In this document: piece by piece, positions 46,972-56,693 of the stretch
Numbering within the stretch: position 1 is the first letter of the stretch
How the letters are laid out: every line of letters begins with the position of its first letter
Assembly (NCBI GenBank): GCA_016197405.1
Contig: JACPVR010000003.1
Span: 45,698 to 109,697 of the forward strand
Direction: 5' to 3'
Source: Mycobacterium sp.
GTDB taxonomy: Bacteria > Actinomycetota > Actinomycetes > Mycobacteriales > Mycobacteriaceae
DNA: 64,000 bases
The notes under the pieces: model-generated
Told to the model about the DNA's origin: nothing
The model's input: the letters and a program-made list of their open reading frames with translations, nothing else
The model's database searches: none
Translations under genes and position numbers: made by a program

Positions 46972-48573
46972 GTGCGACGGGTGGCCGAAACCGTTCAGCA
47001 GCAATTGCGGGACCTGATCGACGGCAGTTCGGTCGCGCTCCGGCATGACGGAGCGCAGCGCAGCTGGCGCGAGCATCTCGCAGATGCTGCCGCGCAGGCT
47101 TCGGCCCTGCTGGCCATCGCCGATTCCGGGCGGCCGCTGCACATCGGGACGCTGCTCGGGAACACCCCCGCGATGCTCACCGCGATGGCGGCCGCCGGCC
47201 TGGGCGGATACGTGCTGTGCGGTATCAACACCACCCGCCGGGGCGCCGCGCTGGCACGCGACATCACGCACTCGGACTGCCAGATCCTGCTCACCGACGA
47301 CGCCCACCGCGACCTGCTGGCCGGCCTGGACCTACCCGGCGTCCGGATCATCGACGTCGGCTCGGCGGAATACGCGGCGCTGGTGGCCGACGCCGGTCCA
47401 TTGCGCCCCGCGCGCGAAGTCGGGCCGATGGACACCTTCATGTTGATCTTCACCTCGGGGACCAGCGGGGATCCCAAAGCCGTGCAGGTCCCGCACATCA
47501 CCGTCCTGCTCGCCGGCGCCGCACTGGCGCAACGGTTCGAGATCACCTCCGACGATGTCTGTTACCTGTCGATGCCGCTGTTCCACTCGAATGCGGTTCT
47601 GGCCGGCTGGAGTGTCGCGGTCGCCGCGGGTGCCGCCATGGTCCCTGCGGCATTCACGGCATCGGGCCTGGTGGACGACCTGCGCCGGTACGGCGTCACC
47701 TATCTGAACTACGTCGGAAAGCCGCTGGCCTACGTGCTGGCCACCCCGGAGCGCCCCGACGACGCCGACAACCCACTGCGGGTCGCCTTCGGCAACGAAG
47801 CCAGCGACCGCGACATCGAAGAGTTCGGCAGACGCTTCGCGTGCAAGGTCTGGGACGGTTTCGGCTCGACCGAAGGCGCGGTCGTCGTCACCCGCGAGGA
47901 GGGCTGCCCCACCGGCTCGGTCGGTCGCGGTTTCCCCGGTGTGGCCATCTACGACCCGGAGACGCTCGTCGAATGCCCGGTCGCCGAGTTCGACGCGCAC
48001 GGCGTACTCGTCAACGGCGACCAGGCGATCGGCGAACTGGTCAACACCAGCGGATCGGGAATGTTCCAGGGTTACTACAAGGACGAGTCGGCCACCGAGG
48101 ACCGGCTGCGCCACGGTATGTACTGGTCGGGCGACCTGGCCTATCGGGACGCCGACGGCTGGATATACCTGGCCGGCCGCACCGCGGACTGGATGCGTGT
48201 CGACGGCGAGAACATGACCTCGGCTCCCATTGAGCGAATCATTCTGCGGCACAAAGCAATCAGCCAGGTTGCGGTTTACCCCGTACCCGACGAGCAGGTC
48301 GGAGACCAGGTGATGGCCGCGATCGTCCTGCACGCCGGAGCCGAGCTGACACCGGCCCAGTTCGAGGAGTTCCTGGCCGGTCAGGACGATCTGTCGCCGA
48401 AGGCCTGGCCGCGCCGGGTGTGGATCACCGAGGTGCTCCCGGCCACCGCCACCAACAAGGTGCTCAAGCGCGAGCTGATCGCGCTGGGGACCGCACCGCC
48501 CGGCGGCTGCCACTGGCTTCGGGACGCCAGGGGTACCGCCTACTCCGACGCCGACATCGCGGTCTCGCGCTAG
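46972..48573 (+). CDS. FadD-like acyl-CoA/acyl-AMP ligase
   Basis: An adenylate-forming enzyme of 533 residues, close to the mycobacterial FadD1/FadD17 group as I remember them. It activates a carboxylic (probably fatty or sterol-derived) acid. Motifs: the P-loop IFTSGTSGDPKAV near 170, WDGFGSTEGAV as the A5 region, YWSGDLAYRDADGW and DWMRVDGENM as A7-A8, and the C-terminal catalytic Lys in ATATNKVLKREL. GTG at 46972 or 46981 can start it. Divergent from a TetR regulator. Confidence 0.9.
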   Translation: MRRVAETVQQQLRDLIDGSSVALRHDGAQRSWREHLADAAAQASALLAIADSGRPLHIGTLLGNTPAMLTAMAAAGLGGYVLCGINTTRRGAALARDITHSDCQILLTDDAHRDLLAGLDLPGVRIIDVGSAEYAALVADAGPLRPAREVGPMDTFMLIFTSGTSGDPKAVQVPHITVLLAGAALAQRFEITSDDVCYLSMPLFHSNAVLAGWSVAVAAGAAMVPAAFTASGLVDDLRRYGVTYLNYVGKPLAYVLATPERPDDADNPLRVAFGNEASDRDIEEFGRRFACKVWDGFGSTEGAVVVTREEGCPTGSVGRGFPGVAIYDPETLVECPVAEFDAHGVLVNGDQAIGELVNTSGSGMFQGYYKDESATEDRLRHGMYWSGDLAYRDADGWIYLAGRTADWMRVDGENMTSAPIERIILRHKAISQVAVYPVPDEQVGDQVMAAIVLHAGAELTPAQFEEFLAGQDDLSPKAWPRRVWITEVLPATATNKVLKRELIALGTAPPGGCHWLRDARGTAYSDADIAVSR

Positions 48574-48632
48574 CCGATAGGGCAAACCGGCGCCTCCCGT
48601 ACCCCGGGAATGCCGGGGGCGGTTCCGCTGTT

Positions 48633-48751
48633 TTGGGAGTACGACGGCTGACCTGGCATAATGGGCCGCCGACCACCTCCGGTTCCGGTTCACGTCCAAC
48701 AATGCTGGTCAGAGCAGGGCGACCCGGCGGCCGACTATTGAAGAGGACACC
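48633..48751 (+). promoter_or_regulatory. rpmE promoter and leader
   Basis: TTGGGA (48633-48638) and CATAAT (48657-48662) with an 18-bp spacer make a plausible vegetative promoter, giving a leader of roughly 80 bases. GAGGACACC before the ATG supplies the ribosome binding site. Confidence 0.45.
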
Positions 48752-48991
48752 ATGAAATCCGGTATTCACCCCGAGTACAAAGAGACCACTGTCGTGTGCG
48801 GTTGTGGCAACTCGTTCACCACGCGTAGCACCAAGGACAGCGGCCACATCGTGGTCGAGGTCTGCTCGCAGTGCCACCCGTTCTACACCGGCAAGCAGAA
48901 GATCCTCGACAGCGGCGGCCGTGTCGCCCGCTTCGAGAAGCGCTACGGCAAGCGCAATGCCGGCGCCGACAAGGCCGCCGCAGACAAGTAG
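48752..48991 (+). CDS. rpmE: Ribosomal protein L31 (zinc form)
   Basis: A 79-residue large-subunit protein that helps bridge the two ribosomal subunits. The zinc-binding Cys set is present (VVCGCGNSF and [11 protein letters not shown]), so this is the C+ form that zinc-starved cells replace with a Cys-less paralog. C-terminal tail is Ala/Asp/Lys-rich. Followed 7 bp later by a strong hairpin with a U tract. Confidence 0.97.
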   Translation: MKSGIHPEYKETTVVCGCGNSFTTRSTKDSGHIVVEVCSQCHPFYTGKQKILDSGGRVARFEKRYGKRNAGADKAAADK

Positions 48992-48998
48992 CTGCCCT

Positions 48999-49056
48999 AC
49001 CGGCGCCCGCCGCGTCGCGCTCACCGCGCGACTCGGCCGGGCGCCGGTTTGTTTTT
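48999..49056 (+). terminator. Intrinsic terminator between rpmE and prfA
   Basis: An 11-bp perfect stem, ACCGGCGCCCG (48999-49009) with CGGGCGCCGGT (49038-49048), encloses a second GTCGCG/CGCGAC stem and is followed by TTTGTTTTT (49048-49056). This is a textbook intrinsic terminator, which is uncommon in mycobacteria. It ends or attenuates transcription 36 bases before prfA. Confidence 0.85.
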
Positions 49057-49091
49057 CCGGTACCGGCATCAACATCGATCGAGAGGCGGAC

Positions 49092-50165
49092 ATGACGCAG
49101 AGCGCACCTGCTATCGACGCGCTACTGGTCGAACATGCCGACCTCGAACGACAGCTGTCCGACCCGGAGCTGCACGCCAATGCGGGCAATGCCCGCAAGG
49201 TGGGTCGACGCTTCGCGCAGCTGGCCCCCATCGTCTCGGCGTACCGCAAGCTCGAGACCGCCCGCGGCGACCTCGAAGCGGCCCGCGAACTCGCCGGCGA
49301 GGACGAATCCTTCGCCGCCGAGGTGCCCGAGCTGGAAGCCCGTGTCAGCGAGCTCGACCGACATCTCACCGATCTGCTGGCGCCGCGTGACCCGCACGAC
49401 GCCGACGACGTCGTACTCGAGGTGAAATCCGGCGAGGGTGGTGAAGAATCGGCGCTCTTCGCCGCCGACCTGGCCCGGATGTACATCCGCTACGCCGAGC
49501 GGCACGGCTGGAACGTCACGGTTCTCGATGCCACCACGTCCGATCTCGGGGGCTACAAGGAAGCCACGCTGACCATCGCCAGCAAGGGTGACACCGCCGA
49601 CGGCGTGTGGTCCCGGTTGAAGTTCGAAGGCGGCGTGCACCGCGTGCAGCGCGTCCCCGTCACCGAATCGCAGGGCCGGGTGCACACCTCGGCCGCGGGC
49701 GTCCTGGTGTACCCCGAGCCCGACGAGGTCGAAGAAGTCCAGATCGACGAATCCGATCTGCGTATCGACGTCTACCGCAGCTCGGGCAAGGGCGGCCAGG
49801 GCGTCAACACCACCGACTCCGCCGTCCGCATCACCCATCTGCCCACCGGAATCGTCGTCACCTGCCAGAACGAGCGGTCGCAGCTGCAGAACAAGGCCCG
49901 CGCGATGCTGGTGCTGGCCGCCCGGCTGCAAGCCCTCGCCGAGGAGCAGGCGCAGGCCGACGCGTCCGCCGACCGGGCCAGCCAGATCCGGACCGTCGAT
50001 CGCAGCGAGCGGATCCGGACCTACAACTTCCCGGAGAACCGCATCGCCGATCACCGGATCAACTTCAAGGCGCACAACCTCGACCAGGTCCTCGACGGTG
50101 AGCTCGATCCACTGCTCGACGCGCTCGCCGAAGCCGACAAGCAGGCCCGGCTCCAGCAGGCATGA
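49092..50165 (+). CDS. prfA: Peptide chain release factor 1
   Basis: RF1 recognises UAA and UAG and releases the finished peptide. 357 residues, the same as in M. tuberculosis. The GGQ motif is at 234-236 ([14 protein letters not shown]); the codon-recognition loop lies in the preceding domain ([14 protein letters not shown], with the PxT-like element as PVT). Start chosen at MTQSAPAI for family length. Overlaps prmC, whose product methylates the GGQ Gln, by 4 bases. Confidence 0.97.
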   Translation: MTQSAPAIDALLVEHADLERQLSDPELHANAGNARKVGRRFAQLAPIVSAYRKLETARGDLEAARELAGEDESFAAEVPELEARVSELDRHLTDLLAPRDPHDADDVVLEVKSGEGGEESALFAADLARMYIRYAERHGWNVTVLDATTSDLGGYKEATLTIASKGDTADGVWSRLKFEGGVHRVQRVPVTESQGRVHTSAAGVLVYPEPDEVEEVQIDESDLRIDVYRSSGKGGQGVNTTDSAVRITHLPTGIVVTCQNERSQLQNKARAMLVLAARLQALAEEQAQADASADRASQIRTVDRSERIRTYNFPENRIADHRINFKAHNLDQVLDGELDPLLDALAEADKQARLQQA

Positions 50166-51043
50166 TGCGCGAGCAGGCGGCCATCCGCGATGTGCTGCGC
50201 GCCGCCGCGGCGGTCCTGGCCGAGGCGGGTATCTCCTCGGCGCGTAACGATGCCGAACTGCTGGCGGCGCACGCCGGCGGTGTCGACCGCGGCCGGTTGC
50301 CGATATTCGATCCACCCGCCGACTTCTACGACCGTTACGACGAACTCGTCGCGGCGCGGGCACGGCGCATCCCGCTACAGCACCTCACCGGCACCGCAGC
50401 CTTCGGGCCGTTGCTGCTCGACGTGGGGCCCGGGGTCTTCATCCCGCGCCCGGAGACCGAGGCGCTGCTGGAATGTGCCACCGCAGAACTGGATCGTCGA
50501 GACCTGCGTTCACCACGCATCGTCGACCTGTGTACCGGCAGCGGCGCGCTGGCACTCGCGTTGGCCCGGCACCGGCCGTCGGCCACGGTCACCGCGGTCG
50601 ACGACTCGGCCGAAGCCCTGCGTTATGCCAGGCGAAACTGCGCCGGCACCGGTGTCGAGCTCGTCGAGGCCGATGTCTGCCACCGCGGGCTGCTGCCCCG
50701 ACTGCGCGGGCAGGTCGATCTCGTGGTCGCCAACCCGCCCTACATTCCCGACGGTGCAGAGCTGGAACCTGAAGTCTGCGAACATGATCCGCACCACGCG
50801 TTGTTCGGCGGCCCCGACGGTATGGCTGTCATCGAGGCCATCGCCCGGCTGTCCGCCGGCTGGCTGCGCCCCGGCGGATTGCTGGCTGTCGAACACGACG
50901 ACACCACATCTCAGCGCACCGTGGACGTCATCGCGGCGACGGGGTGCTTCGATGAGGTCATCGCGCGCGCCGACCTCACCGGCCGGCCGCGTTTCGTGAC
51001 AGCCGTGCGTTCGGCGGACCAGGAAGGTGACGAGCCCCTATGA
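50162..51043 (+). CDS. prmC: Release factor glutamine methyltransferase
   Basis: SAM-dependent enzyme (HemK) that methylates the Gln of the GGQ motif in release factors. 293 residues. N-terminal helical domain, then [14 protein letters not shown], the SAM loop [13 protein letters not shown] and the NPPY catalytic motif at 191-194. Start overlaps prfA (ATGA), and its own stop overlaps tsaC likewise, so the three genes are coupled. Confidence 0.96.
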   Translation: MMREQAAIRDVLRAAAAVLAEAGISSARNDAELLAAHAGGVDRGRLPIFDPPADFYDRYDELVAARARRIPLQHLTGTAAFGPLLLDVGPGVFIPRPETEALLECATAELDRRDLRSPRIVDLCTGSGALALALARHRPSATVTAVDDSAEALRYARRNCAGTGVELVEADVCHRGLLPRLRGQVDLVVANPPYIPDGAELEPEVCEHDPHHALFGGPDGMAVIEAIARLSAGWLRPGGLLAVEHDDTTSQRTVDVIAATGCFDEVIARADLTGRPRFVTAVRSADQEGDEPL

Positions 51044-51702
51044 GTCAGGTCTTCAACTGCGGTGACGAAACCGAACGGGCCACCGGGCTGGCGTCGGCGG
51101 TCAGCGCCGCCAAGGGCGGCCGGCTGGTCGTGATGCCGACCGACACGGTGTACGGCATCGGCGCCGACGCCTTCGACAGCGCCGCGGTCGCGGCGCTGTT
51201 GGCGGCCAAGGGCCGTGGCCGCAATATGCCGGTGCCGGTCCTGGTCGGATCCTGGACCACGATCGACGGACTGGTCTACACCGTTCCCGCGGCGGCTCGC
51301 GAACTCATTCGCGCTTTCTGGCCCGGGGCACTGAGCCTGGTGGTGCGTCAGGCGCCGTCCCTGCAGTGGGATCTCGGCGATGCCGGCGGCACCGTGATGC
51401 TGCGGATGCCACTGCATCCGGTGGCGATCGACTTGCTGCGCGAGGTGGGGCCGATGGCGGTCTCCAGCGCCAATATCTCGGGTCGTCCGGCGGCGGTCAC
51501 GGTCGAGGAGGCGCGTGAGCAACTCGGCGAGCGGGTGGAGGTCTACCTCGACGGAGGTCAGGCCACCGAACAGGCGGCATCGACCATCATCGATCTGACC
51601 TCGGACACCCCGAAGATCCTGCGGCAGGGCCCGATATCGGCCGAGCGGATCGCCGAGGTTCTCGGTGTCGAGCAGGCCACGCTCGGGGTCACCGACGCCT
51701 GA
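51040..51702 (+). CDS. tsaC: L-threonylcarbamoyladenylate synthase
   Basis: Sua5/YrdC-family enzyme that makes threonylcarbamoyl-AMP from threonine, bicarbonate and ATP for the t6A base in tRNAs reading ANN codons. 220 residues; the YrdC core has VMPTDTVYGIGADAF, the Lys-rich AKGRGRNMPVPVL and the SSANISG motif. Short form without the Sua5 C-terminal domain. Overlaps prmC by 4 bases. Confidence 0.95.
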   Translation: MSQVFNCGDETERATGLASAVSAAKGGRLVVMPTDTVYGIGADAFDSAAVAALLAAKGRGRNMPVPVLVGSWTTIDGLVYTVPAAARELIRAFWPGALSLVVRQAPSLQWDLGDAGGTVMLRMPLHPVAIDLLREVGPMAVSSANISGRPAAVTVEEAREQLGERVEVYLDGGQATEQAASTIIDLTSDTPKILRQGPISAERIAEVLGVEQATLGVTDA

Positions 51703-51716
51703 TCGAACTCTCAGGC

Positions 51717-52931
51717 ATGTGCAGTACGGTTCATTCGGTGGCGATCGGAGGCGACGGGCAGATGCTGGCCGACGGCCTGTTAGCCCTGTCTGATCGAGGC
51801 GCCGGCGTACCGCTGCGCGAGCTGGTCCTGGTGGGGCTGACCGCCGCGATCATCACCTATTTCGCCACCGGCGCGGTCCGGCTGCTCGCCACCCGGCTCG
51901 GCGCGGTGGCCTACCCGCGGGAACGCGATGTGCATGTGGCGCCCACACCGCGAATGGGTGGGCTCGCGATGTACATCGGCGTCATCGCCGCGGTTTTCCT
52001 GGCCTCCCAACTGCCCGCCCTGACGCGGGGCTTCGTCTACTCGACCGGTATGCCCGCTGTCGTGGTGGCCGGTGGGCTGATCATGGCCATCGGGCTGATC
52101 GACGACAAGTGGGGCCTCGATGCCCTGACGAAATTCGCCGGTCAGATCACCGCGGCCAGTGTCCTGGTGACGATGGGCGTGGCCTGGAGCGTGCTCTACA
52201 TTCCGATCGGGGGAGTGGGCACGATAGTCCTCGATCAGACCTCGTCGATCCTGCTGACGCTGGCGCTGACCGTCTCGATCGTCAACGCCATGAACTTCGT
52301 CGACGGTCTGGACGGCCTGGCCGCCGGGCTGGGACTGATCACGGCGCTGGCCATCTGTGTGTTCTCGGTCGGTCTGCTGCGCGACCACGGCGGTGACGTG
52401 CTGTTCTACCCGCCGGCGGTGATCTCGGTGGTGCTGGCGGGTGCGTGCCTGGGATTCCTGCCGCACAATTTCCACCGGGCCCGGATCTTCATGGGCGACT
52501 CCGGTTCGATGCTCATCGGACTGATGCTGGCCGCCGCGTCGACGACGGCGGCAGGCCCGATATCGCAGAACGCCTACGGTGCCCGCGATGTCTTCGCCCT
52601 GTTGTCGCCTTTCCTGCTGGTCGTCGCGGTGATGTTCGTACCCGCCCTGGACATGCTGTTGGCGATCGTGCGTCGCACCCGGGCCGGGCGCAGCCCGTTC
52701 AGCCCCGACAAGATGCATCTGCACCACCGACTGCTGCAGATCGGGCATTCGCATCGACGCGTGGTGCTGCTGATCTACCTATGGGTCGGCATCGTCGCGT
52801 TCGGAGCTGCGAGCACCATTTTCTTCGATCCCCGGCACACCGGCGCGGTGATGCTCGGCGCGATTCTGGTCGCCGGAATCGTGACCGTCATACCGCTGCT
52901 GCGGCGCGGTGGCGATCAGTTCGACGGTTAG
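51717..52931 (+). CDS. wecA: Decaprenyl-phosphate GlcNAc-1-phosphate transferase
   Basis: Integral membrane enzyme (WecA/Rfe) that starts the arabinogalactan linkage unit by placing GlcNAc-1-P on decaprenyl phosphate. 404 residues and about 11 membrane helices. Family motifs: GLIDDKWGLD (Mg-binding DD), NAMNFVDGLDGLAAG, FMGDSGS and MHLHHRL. The start may be ATG 51717, GTG 51738 or ATG 51762; the N-terminal residues before VPLRELVLVG are not conserved. Position after tsaC equals Rv1302. Confidence 0.94.
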   Translation: MCSTVHSVAIGGDGQMLADGLLALSDRGAGVPLRELVLVGLTAAIITYFATGAVRLLATRLGAVAYPRERDVHVAPTPRMGGLAMYIGVIAAVFLASQLPALTRGFVYSTGMPAVVVAGGLIMAIGLIDDKWGLDALTKFAGQITAASVLVTMGVAWSVLYIPIGGVGTIVLDQTSSILLTLALTVSIVNAMNFVDGLDGLAAGLGLITALAICVFSVGLLRDHGGDVLFYPPAVISVVLAGACLGFLPHNFHRARIFMGDSGSMLIGLMLAAASTTAAGPISQNAYGARDVFALLSPFLLVVAVMFVPALDMLLAIVRRTRAGRSPFSPDKMHLHHRLLQIGHSHRRVVLLIYLWVGIVAFGAASTIFFDPRHTGAVMLGAILVAGIVTVIPLLRRGGDQFDG

Positions 52932-53200
52932 TAATCGATCAAGTACGACAATTCGTAGTAGGGCCGGTTAGGGCGTCCTACCTGTGTGGTACGGTTCTGG
53001 CAGAACCCGAAAAACCTCGCGGGTTGCCGGCCCCCGGCCCTTCGGTTTACCACCGATCTGAGCCGCCACCGACCGACAAAAGGGAGCGACCCCTTGGGTG
53101 ATTCCACCGCGCCTGATGCCCTCCGATACGCTCACGGGGCATACACAGGAATGGTGACCCATCGGACCGTTTTCTTGTGACCGAGGATTGAGGTGAAGCA
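52932..53200 (+). promoter_or_regulatory. atp operon promoter and structured leader
   Basis: A 269-bp gap before the first atp gene. TACGGT at 52990-52995 is a possible -10 with no strong -35. Downstream many small hairpins can form: GGTTCT-GGC-AGAACC (52993-53007), AACC/GGTT around CGCG, TCGGT/ACCGA, and a TGCCC/GGGCA stem. If the promoter is right the leader is about 200 bases, long for a mycobacterial operon. Confidence 0.4.
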
Positions 53201-53662
53201 GTGACGACGCCAGCGCAGGACGCGCCGTTGGTGTTTCCGTCCGTCGCCTTCCGGCCTGTTCGTCTTCTGGCGATCTGTGTAGCGCTCACCGGACTGGTGA
53301 CGCTGGCTGCCGGACTGCTGGGCTACGTGATGTTCGGCGTGTTCTTCGGCGTCGGTCTCGGGCTCGGTTTGATCAATGCACTGCTGGTGCGACGCGCGGT
53401 CGATTCGATCACCGCCGGCGACCACCCGCTGAAGAAGAAGATGGCGCTGAACTCGGCGACCCGGCTGCTTGTCATCACCGCGGTCGGATTGGTGATCGCG
53501 TTCGTGTTCCGGCCGATGGGCTTGGGAGTGCTGTTCGGCCTGGCGTTGTTCCAGGTGATCCTCGTACTGACCACGTCCCTGCCGGTCCTGAAGAAACTGC
53601 GCGAAGGCTCCGGAGACGATTCAGAGCCCTCCGCGCACCCAACTGTGTCCAACGACGGATGA
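53201..53662 (+). CDS. atpI: AtpI-like ATP synthase accessory membrane protein
   Basis: A 153-residue membrane protein with about four helices ([40 protein letters not shown] and two more), preceding atpB as Rv1303 does. AtpI-type proteins help assemble the c ring or supply magnesium; direct evidence in mycobacteria is not known to me. Starts with GTG; 19 bp before atpB. Confidence 0.85.
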   Translation: MTTPAQDAPLVFPSVAFRPVRLLAICVALTGLVTLAAGLLGYVMFGVFFGVGLGLGLINALLVRRAVDSITAGDHPLKKKMALNSATRLLVITAVGLVIAFVFRPMGLGVLFGLALFQVILVLTTSLPVLKKLREGSGDDSEPSAHPTVSNDG

Positions 53663-53681
53663 CTAGAGGATTGATCCGCAG

Positions 53682-54458
53682 ATGAGTGAACGCATCGTTG
53701 CCGAGGCCGCGATCGAGGTCGGCCACCACGCGCCGATCTGGCACTGGTTCGGCATGACGATTAACGGTGACACGGTCATCGCCTCGGCGCTCGCCGGCGT
53801 CATCGTCATCGGCTTGGCGTTCTTCCTGCGGTCCAAGGTCACCTCGACCGGTGTCCCCGGCGGTGTGCAGCTGTTCTTCGAGGCCATCACCATCCAGATG
53901 CGCAACCAGGTCGAAAGCGCCATCGGCATGAAGATCGCGCCGTTCGTCTTGCCGCTGGCGGTATCGCTCTTCGTCTACATCCTGATCGCGAACTGGCTCT
54001 CGGTGTTCCCGGTGCAGTACACGACCTCCGAGGGCGTCACCGCCGAGCTGCTCAAGCCGCCGGCCTCCGACATCAACTTCGTGCTGGCGCTGGCGCTGTT
54101 CGTCTTCATCGCCTACCACGCAGCGGGTTTCTGGCGTCGCGGCATCGTCGGTCACCCGATCAAGGTCCTCAAGGGTCACGTCGCCGCGCTGGCGCCGATC
54201 AACCTCGTCGAGGAAATCGCCAAGCCGATCTCGCTGTCACTTCGACTCTTCGGCAACATCTTCGCCGGCGGCATCATGGTCGCGCTGATCGCGCTGTTCC
54301 CGGCGTGGATCATGTGGGCGCCCAACGCAATCTGGAAAGCCTTCGACCTGTTCGTCGGTTTGATCCAGGCCTTCATCTTCGCGCTCCTGACGGTCCTGTA
54401 CTTCGGTCAGGCCATGGAGCTCGATCACGATCACGACGAAGCCACCGCAAACCACTAG
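53682..54458 (+). CDS. atpB: ATP synthase subunit a
   Basis: Membrane stator subunit that provides the proton half-channels. 258 residues with five or six helices. The essential Arg lies in the helix [19 protein letters not shown], and PVxxFRP-like elements are replaced here by '[19 protein letters not shown]'. A His/Asp/Glu-rich C-terminal tail ([11 protein letters not shown]) is present. Precedes atpE by 50 bp. Confidence 0.97.
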   Translation: MSERIVAEAAIEVGHHAPIWHWFGMTINGDTVIASALAGVIVIGLAFFLRSKVTSTGVPGGVQLFFEAITIQMRNQVESAIGMKIAPFVLPLAVSLFVYILIANWLSVFPVQYTTSEGVTAELLKPPASDINFVLALALFVFIAYHAAGFWRRGIVGHPIKVLKGHVAALAPINLVEEIAKPISLSLRLFGNIFAGGIMVALIALFPAWIMWAPNAIWKAFDLFVGLIQAFIFALLTVLYFGQAMELDHDHDEATANH

Positions 54459-54505
54459 AACCACAAAAGGCCTGGTAGATCACTACCAGTTATCAAGGAG
54501 GATAA

Positions 54506-54754
<249 letters not shown>

Positions 54755-54763
54755 TTCAGCGAT

Positions 54764-55288
54764 ATGGGTGAACTCGGCACAACCGTCCTTGCGGACGGCA
54801 TCAACGTTCTAGCCGCCGAAGAGGGTGGGGGGACCAGTAACTTCCTGATCCCCAACGGCACCTTCTTCGTCGTGCTGTTGATCTTCCTGATCGTGCTCGG
54901 CGTGATCGGTAAGTGGGTTGTGCCACCGGTCAGCAAGGTGCTCGCCGAGCGGGAAGCCATGCTGGCCAAAACGGCTGCCGACAACAAGAAGGCAGCCGAA
55001 CAGGTGGCCGCGGCGCAGGCCGACTACGACGCCGCCATGGCCGATGCCCGCGGTGAGGCATCGGCCATCCGCGACGAGGCTCGTTCCGAAGGCCGCGAGG
55101 TCGTCGACCAGTCCCGTGCGGAGGCCAGCGGCGAAGTGGCGGAGAAGCTGCAGGCTGCCGGTGCCGAATTGAACGAGAACGCACAGGCCGCGTCGACGCA
55201 GTTGCAGTCGTCGGTGGACGGTCTGTCCACCACGCTGGCCAACCGCATCCTCGGGATCGACGGCGCAGCCGCAGGCGGGAGTCGCTGA
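54764..55288 (+). CDS. atpF: ATP synthase subunit b
   Basis: Peripheral stalk subunit b of 174 residues: a membrane helix ([20 protein letters not shown]) after a short N-terminal part, then a long Ala/Glu-rich helix for coiled-coil contact with the second stalk protein. Starts 9 bases after atpE and shares one base with the next gene (TGATG). Confidence 0.96.
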   Translation: MGELGTTVLADGINVLAAEEGGGTSNFLIPNGTFFVVLLIFLIVLGVIGKWVVPPVSKVLAEREAMLAKTAADNKKAAEQVAAAQADYDAAMADARGEASAIRDEARSEGREVVDQSRAEASGEVAEKLQAAGAELNENAQAASTQLQSSVDGLSTTLANRILGIDGAAAGGSR

Positions 55289-56640
55289 TGTCGACCTTTA
55301 TCGGAAACCTGATCGGCTTCGCCGTGATCATCTGGCTGGCGGTGAAGTTCGTGGTGCCGCCGGTTCGCACCATGATGACCAACCAGCAGGAGGCCGTGCG
55401 TAAGGCCCTTGAGGAGAGCGCGTCGGCCGCCGACAAGCTCGCCAACGCCGATCAGACGCATGCCAAGGCCCTCGAAGACGCCAAACGGGAAGCCTCGAAG
55501 GTGACCGAAGAGGCGCGCAGCGACTCGACCCGGATCGCCGAGCAGCTGCGCGAGCAGGCTGCCATCGATGCCGAACGCATCAAGGCACAGGGCGGTCAGC
55601 AGGTGCATCTCTTGCGCCAGCAGACCATTCGCGAACTACGCGCCAACCTCGGTGCGGAATCCGTGCAGAAGGCCGAAGATCTGGTTCGGGCGCATGTCGC
55701 CGACAGCGCCGCGCAGTCGGCGACCGTCGACCGTTTCCTCGACGAGCTCGAGGCGATGGCCCCGTCCGGCTCCGCGACTGCCACATCGGCAGAGCTCGGT
55801 GCCACGCTCAACCTGCGGGCGGCCAGCCGCGATGCGCTGGCTGCTGTCGTCGACAAGTTCGGCGAGGTGACGGGCGGACTCGACGCCGACGGCCTGACCG
55901 CGCTGGCCGATGATCTGTCCTCAGTCGCCAAGCTGCTGATCGAGGAGACCGTTCTCACCCGGCATCTGGCTCAGCCGTCCGATGACATCGAGCCCAAGGT
56001 GCGCCTGGTCGACTCGCTGTTCGCGGGCAAGATCGGTGCGCCGGCCCTCGACATCGTCAAAACCGCTGCGCAGCAACGCTGGTCGGCGGAATCGAATCTG
56101 GTCGACGTCATCGAGCACGCGGCTCGGCTGGCACTGCTGGTGCGCGCCGAGCGCAACAACGAAGGCGAGCTGGTCGAGGAGCAGTTGTTCCGGTTCGGCC
56201 GGGTGCTCGACGAGCAGCCCGAGCTGACCAGCCTGCTGTCGGACTACACGATGCCGGTCGACGGCCGCGTCGGACTGCTGGACAAGGTTCTCTCCAGCGG
56301 CAGCGATTCGGTGAACCCGACCGCGGCAGCTCTCTTGAAGCAGACGATCGAGTTGCTGCGCGGTGAGCGTGCCGACGAGGCCGTGGTGGATCTGGCTGAG
56401 CTGGCAGTGGCCCGGCGCGGAGAGGTCGTGGCGCACGTCGGCGCCGCAGCCGATCTGACCGATGCCCAGCGCACACGCCTGACCGAGGTGCTCAGCCGAA
56501 TTTACGGTCAGCCAGTGTCGATCCAACTGAATATCGACCCGGAACTGCTCGGGGGCCTTGAGATCGCCGTTGGCGACGAGGTCATCGACGGTTCGATCTC
56601 TTCGCGGTTGGCCGCGGCCCGCACTGGCCTGCCGGACTGA
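55288..56640 (+). CDS. atpH: ATP synthase fused subunits b' and delta
   Basis: A 450-residue fusion typical of mycobacteria and some relatives: N-terminal b-like membrane helix ([20 protein letters not shown]) and stalk (1 to about 170), then a delta domain (about 260-450) that caps the alpha subunits ([40 protein letters not shown]). It pairs with AtpF to make a two-protein peripheral stalk. The long linker region between (about 170-260) is mycobacterium-specific. Confidence 0.96.
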   Translation: MSTFIGNLIGFAVIIWLAVKFVVPPVRTMMTNQQEAVRKALEESASAADKLANADQTHAKALEDAKREASKVTEEARSDSTRIAEQLREQAAIDAERIKAQGGQQVHLLRQQTIRELRANLGAESVQKAEDLVRAHVADSAAQSATVDRFLDELEAMAPSGSATATSAELGATLNLRAASRDALAAVVDKFGEVTGGLDADGLTALADDLSSVAKLLIEETVLTRHLAQPSDDIEPKVRLVDSLFAGKIGAPALDIVKTAAQQRWSAESNLVDVIEHAARLALLVRAERNNEGELVEEQLFRFGRVLDEQPELTSLLSDYTMPVDGRVGLLDKVLSSGSDSVNPTAAALLKQTIELLRGERADEAVVDLAELAVARRGEVVAHVGAAADLTDAQRTRLTEVLSRIYGQPVSIQLNIDPELLGGLEIAVGDEVIDGSISSRLAAARTGLPD

Positions 56641-56693
56641 TCCACCCCTACTTGAGCACGTAACGAAAAACGAAGGCAGGAAAGCGAAAAGCC

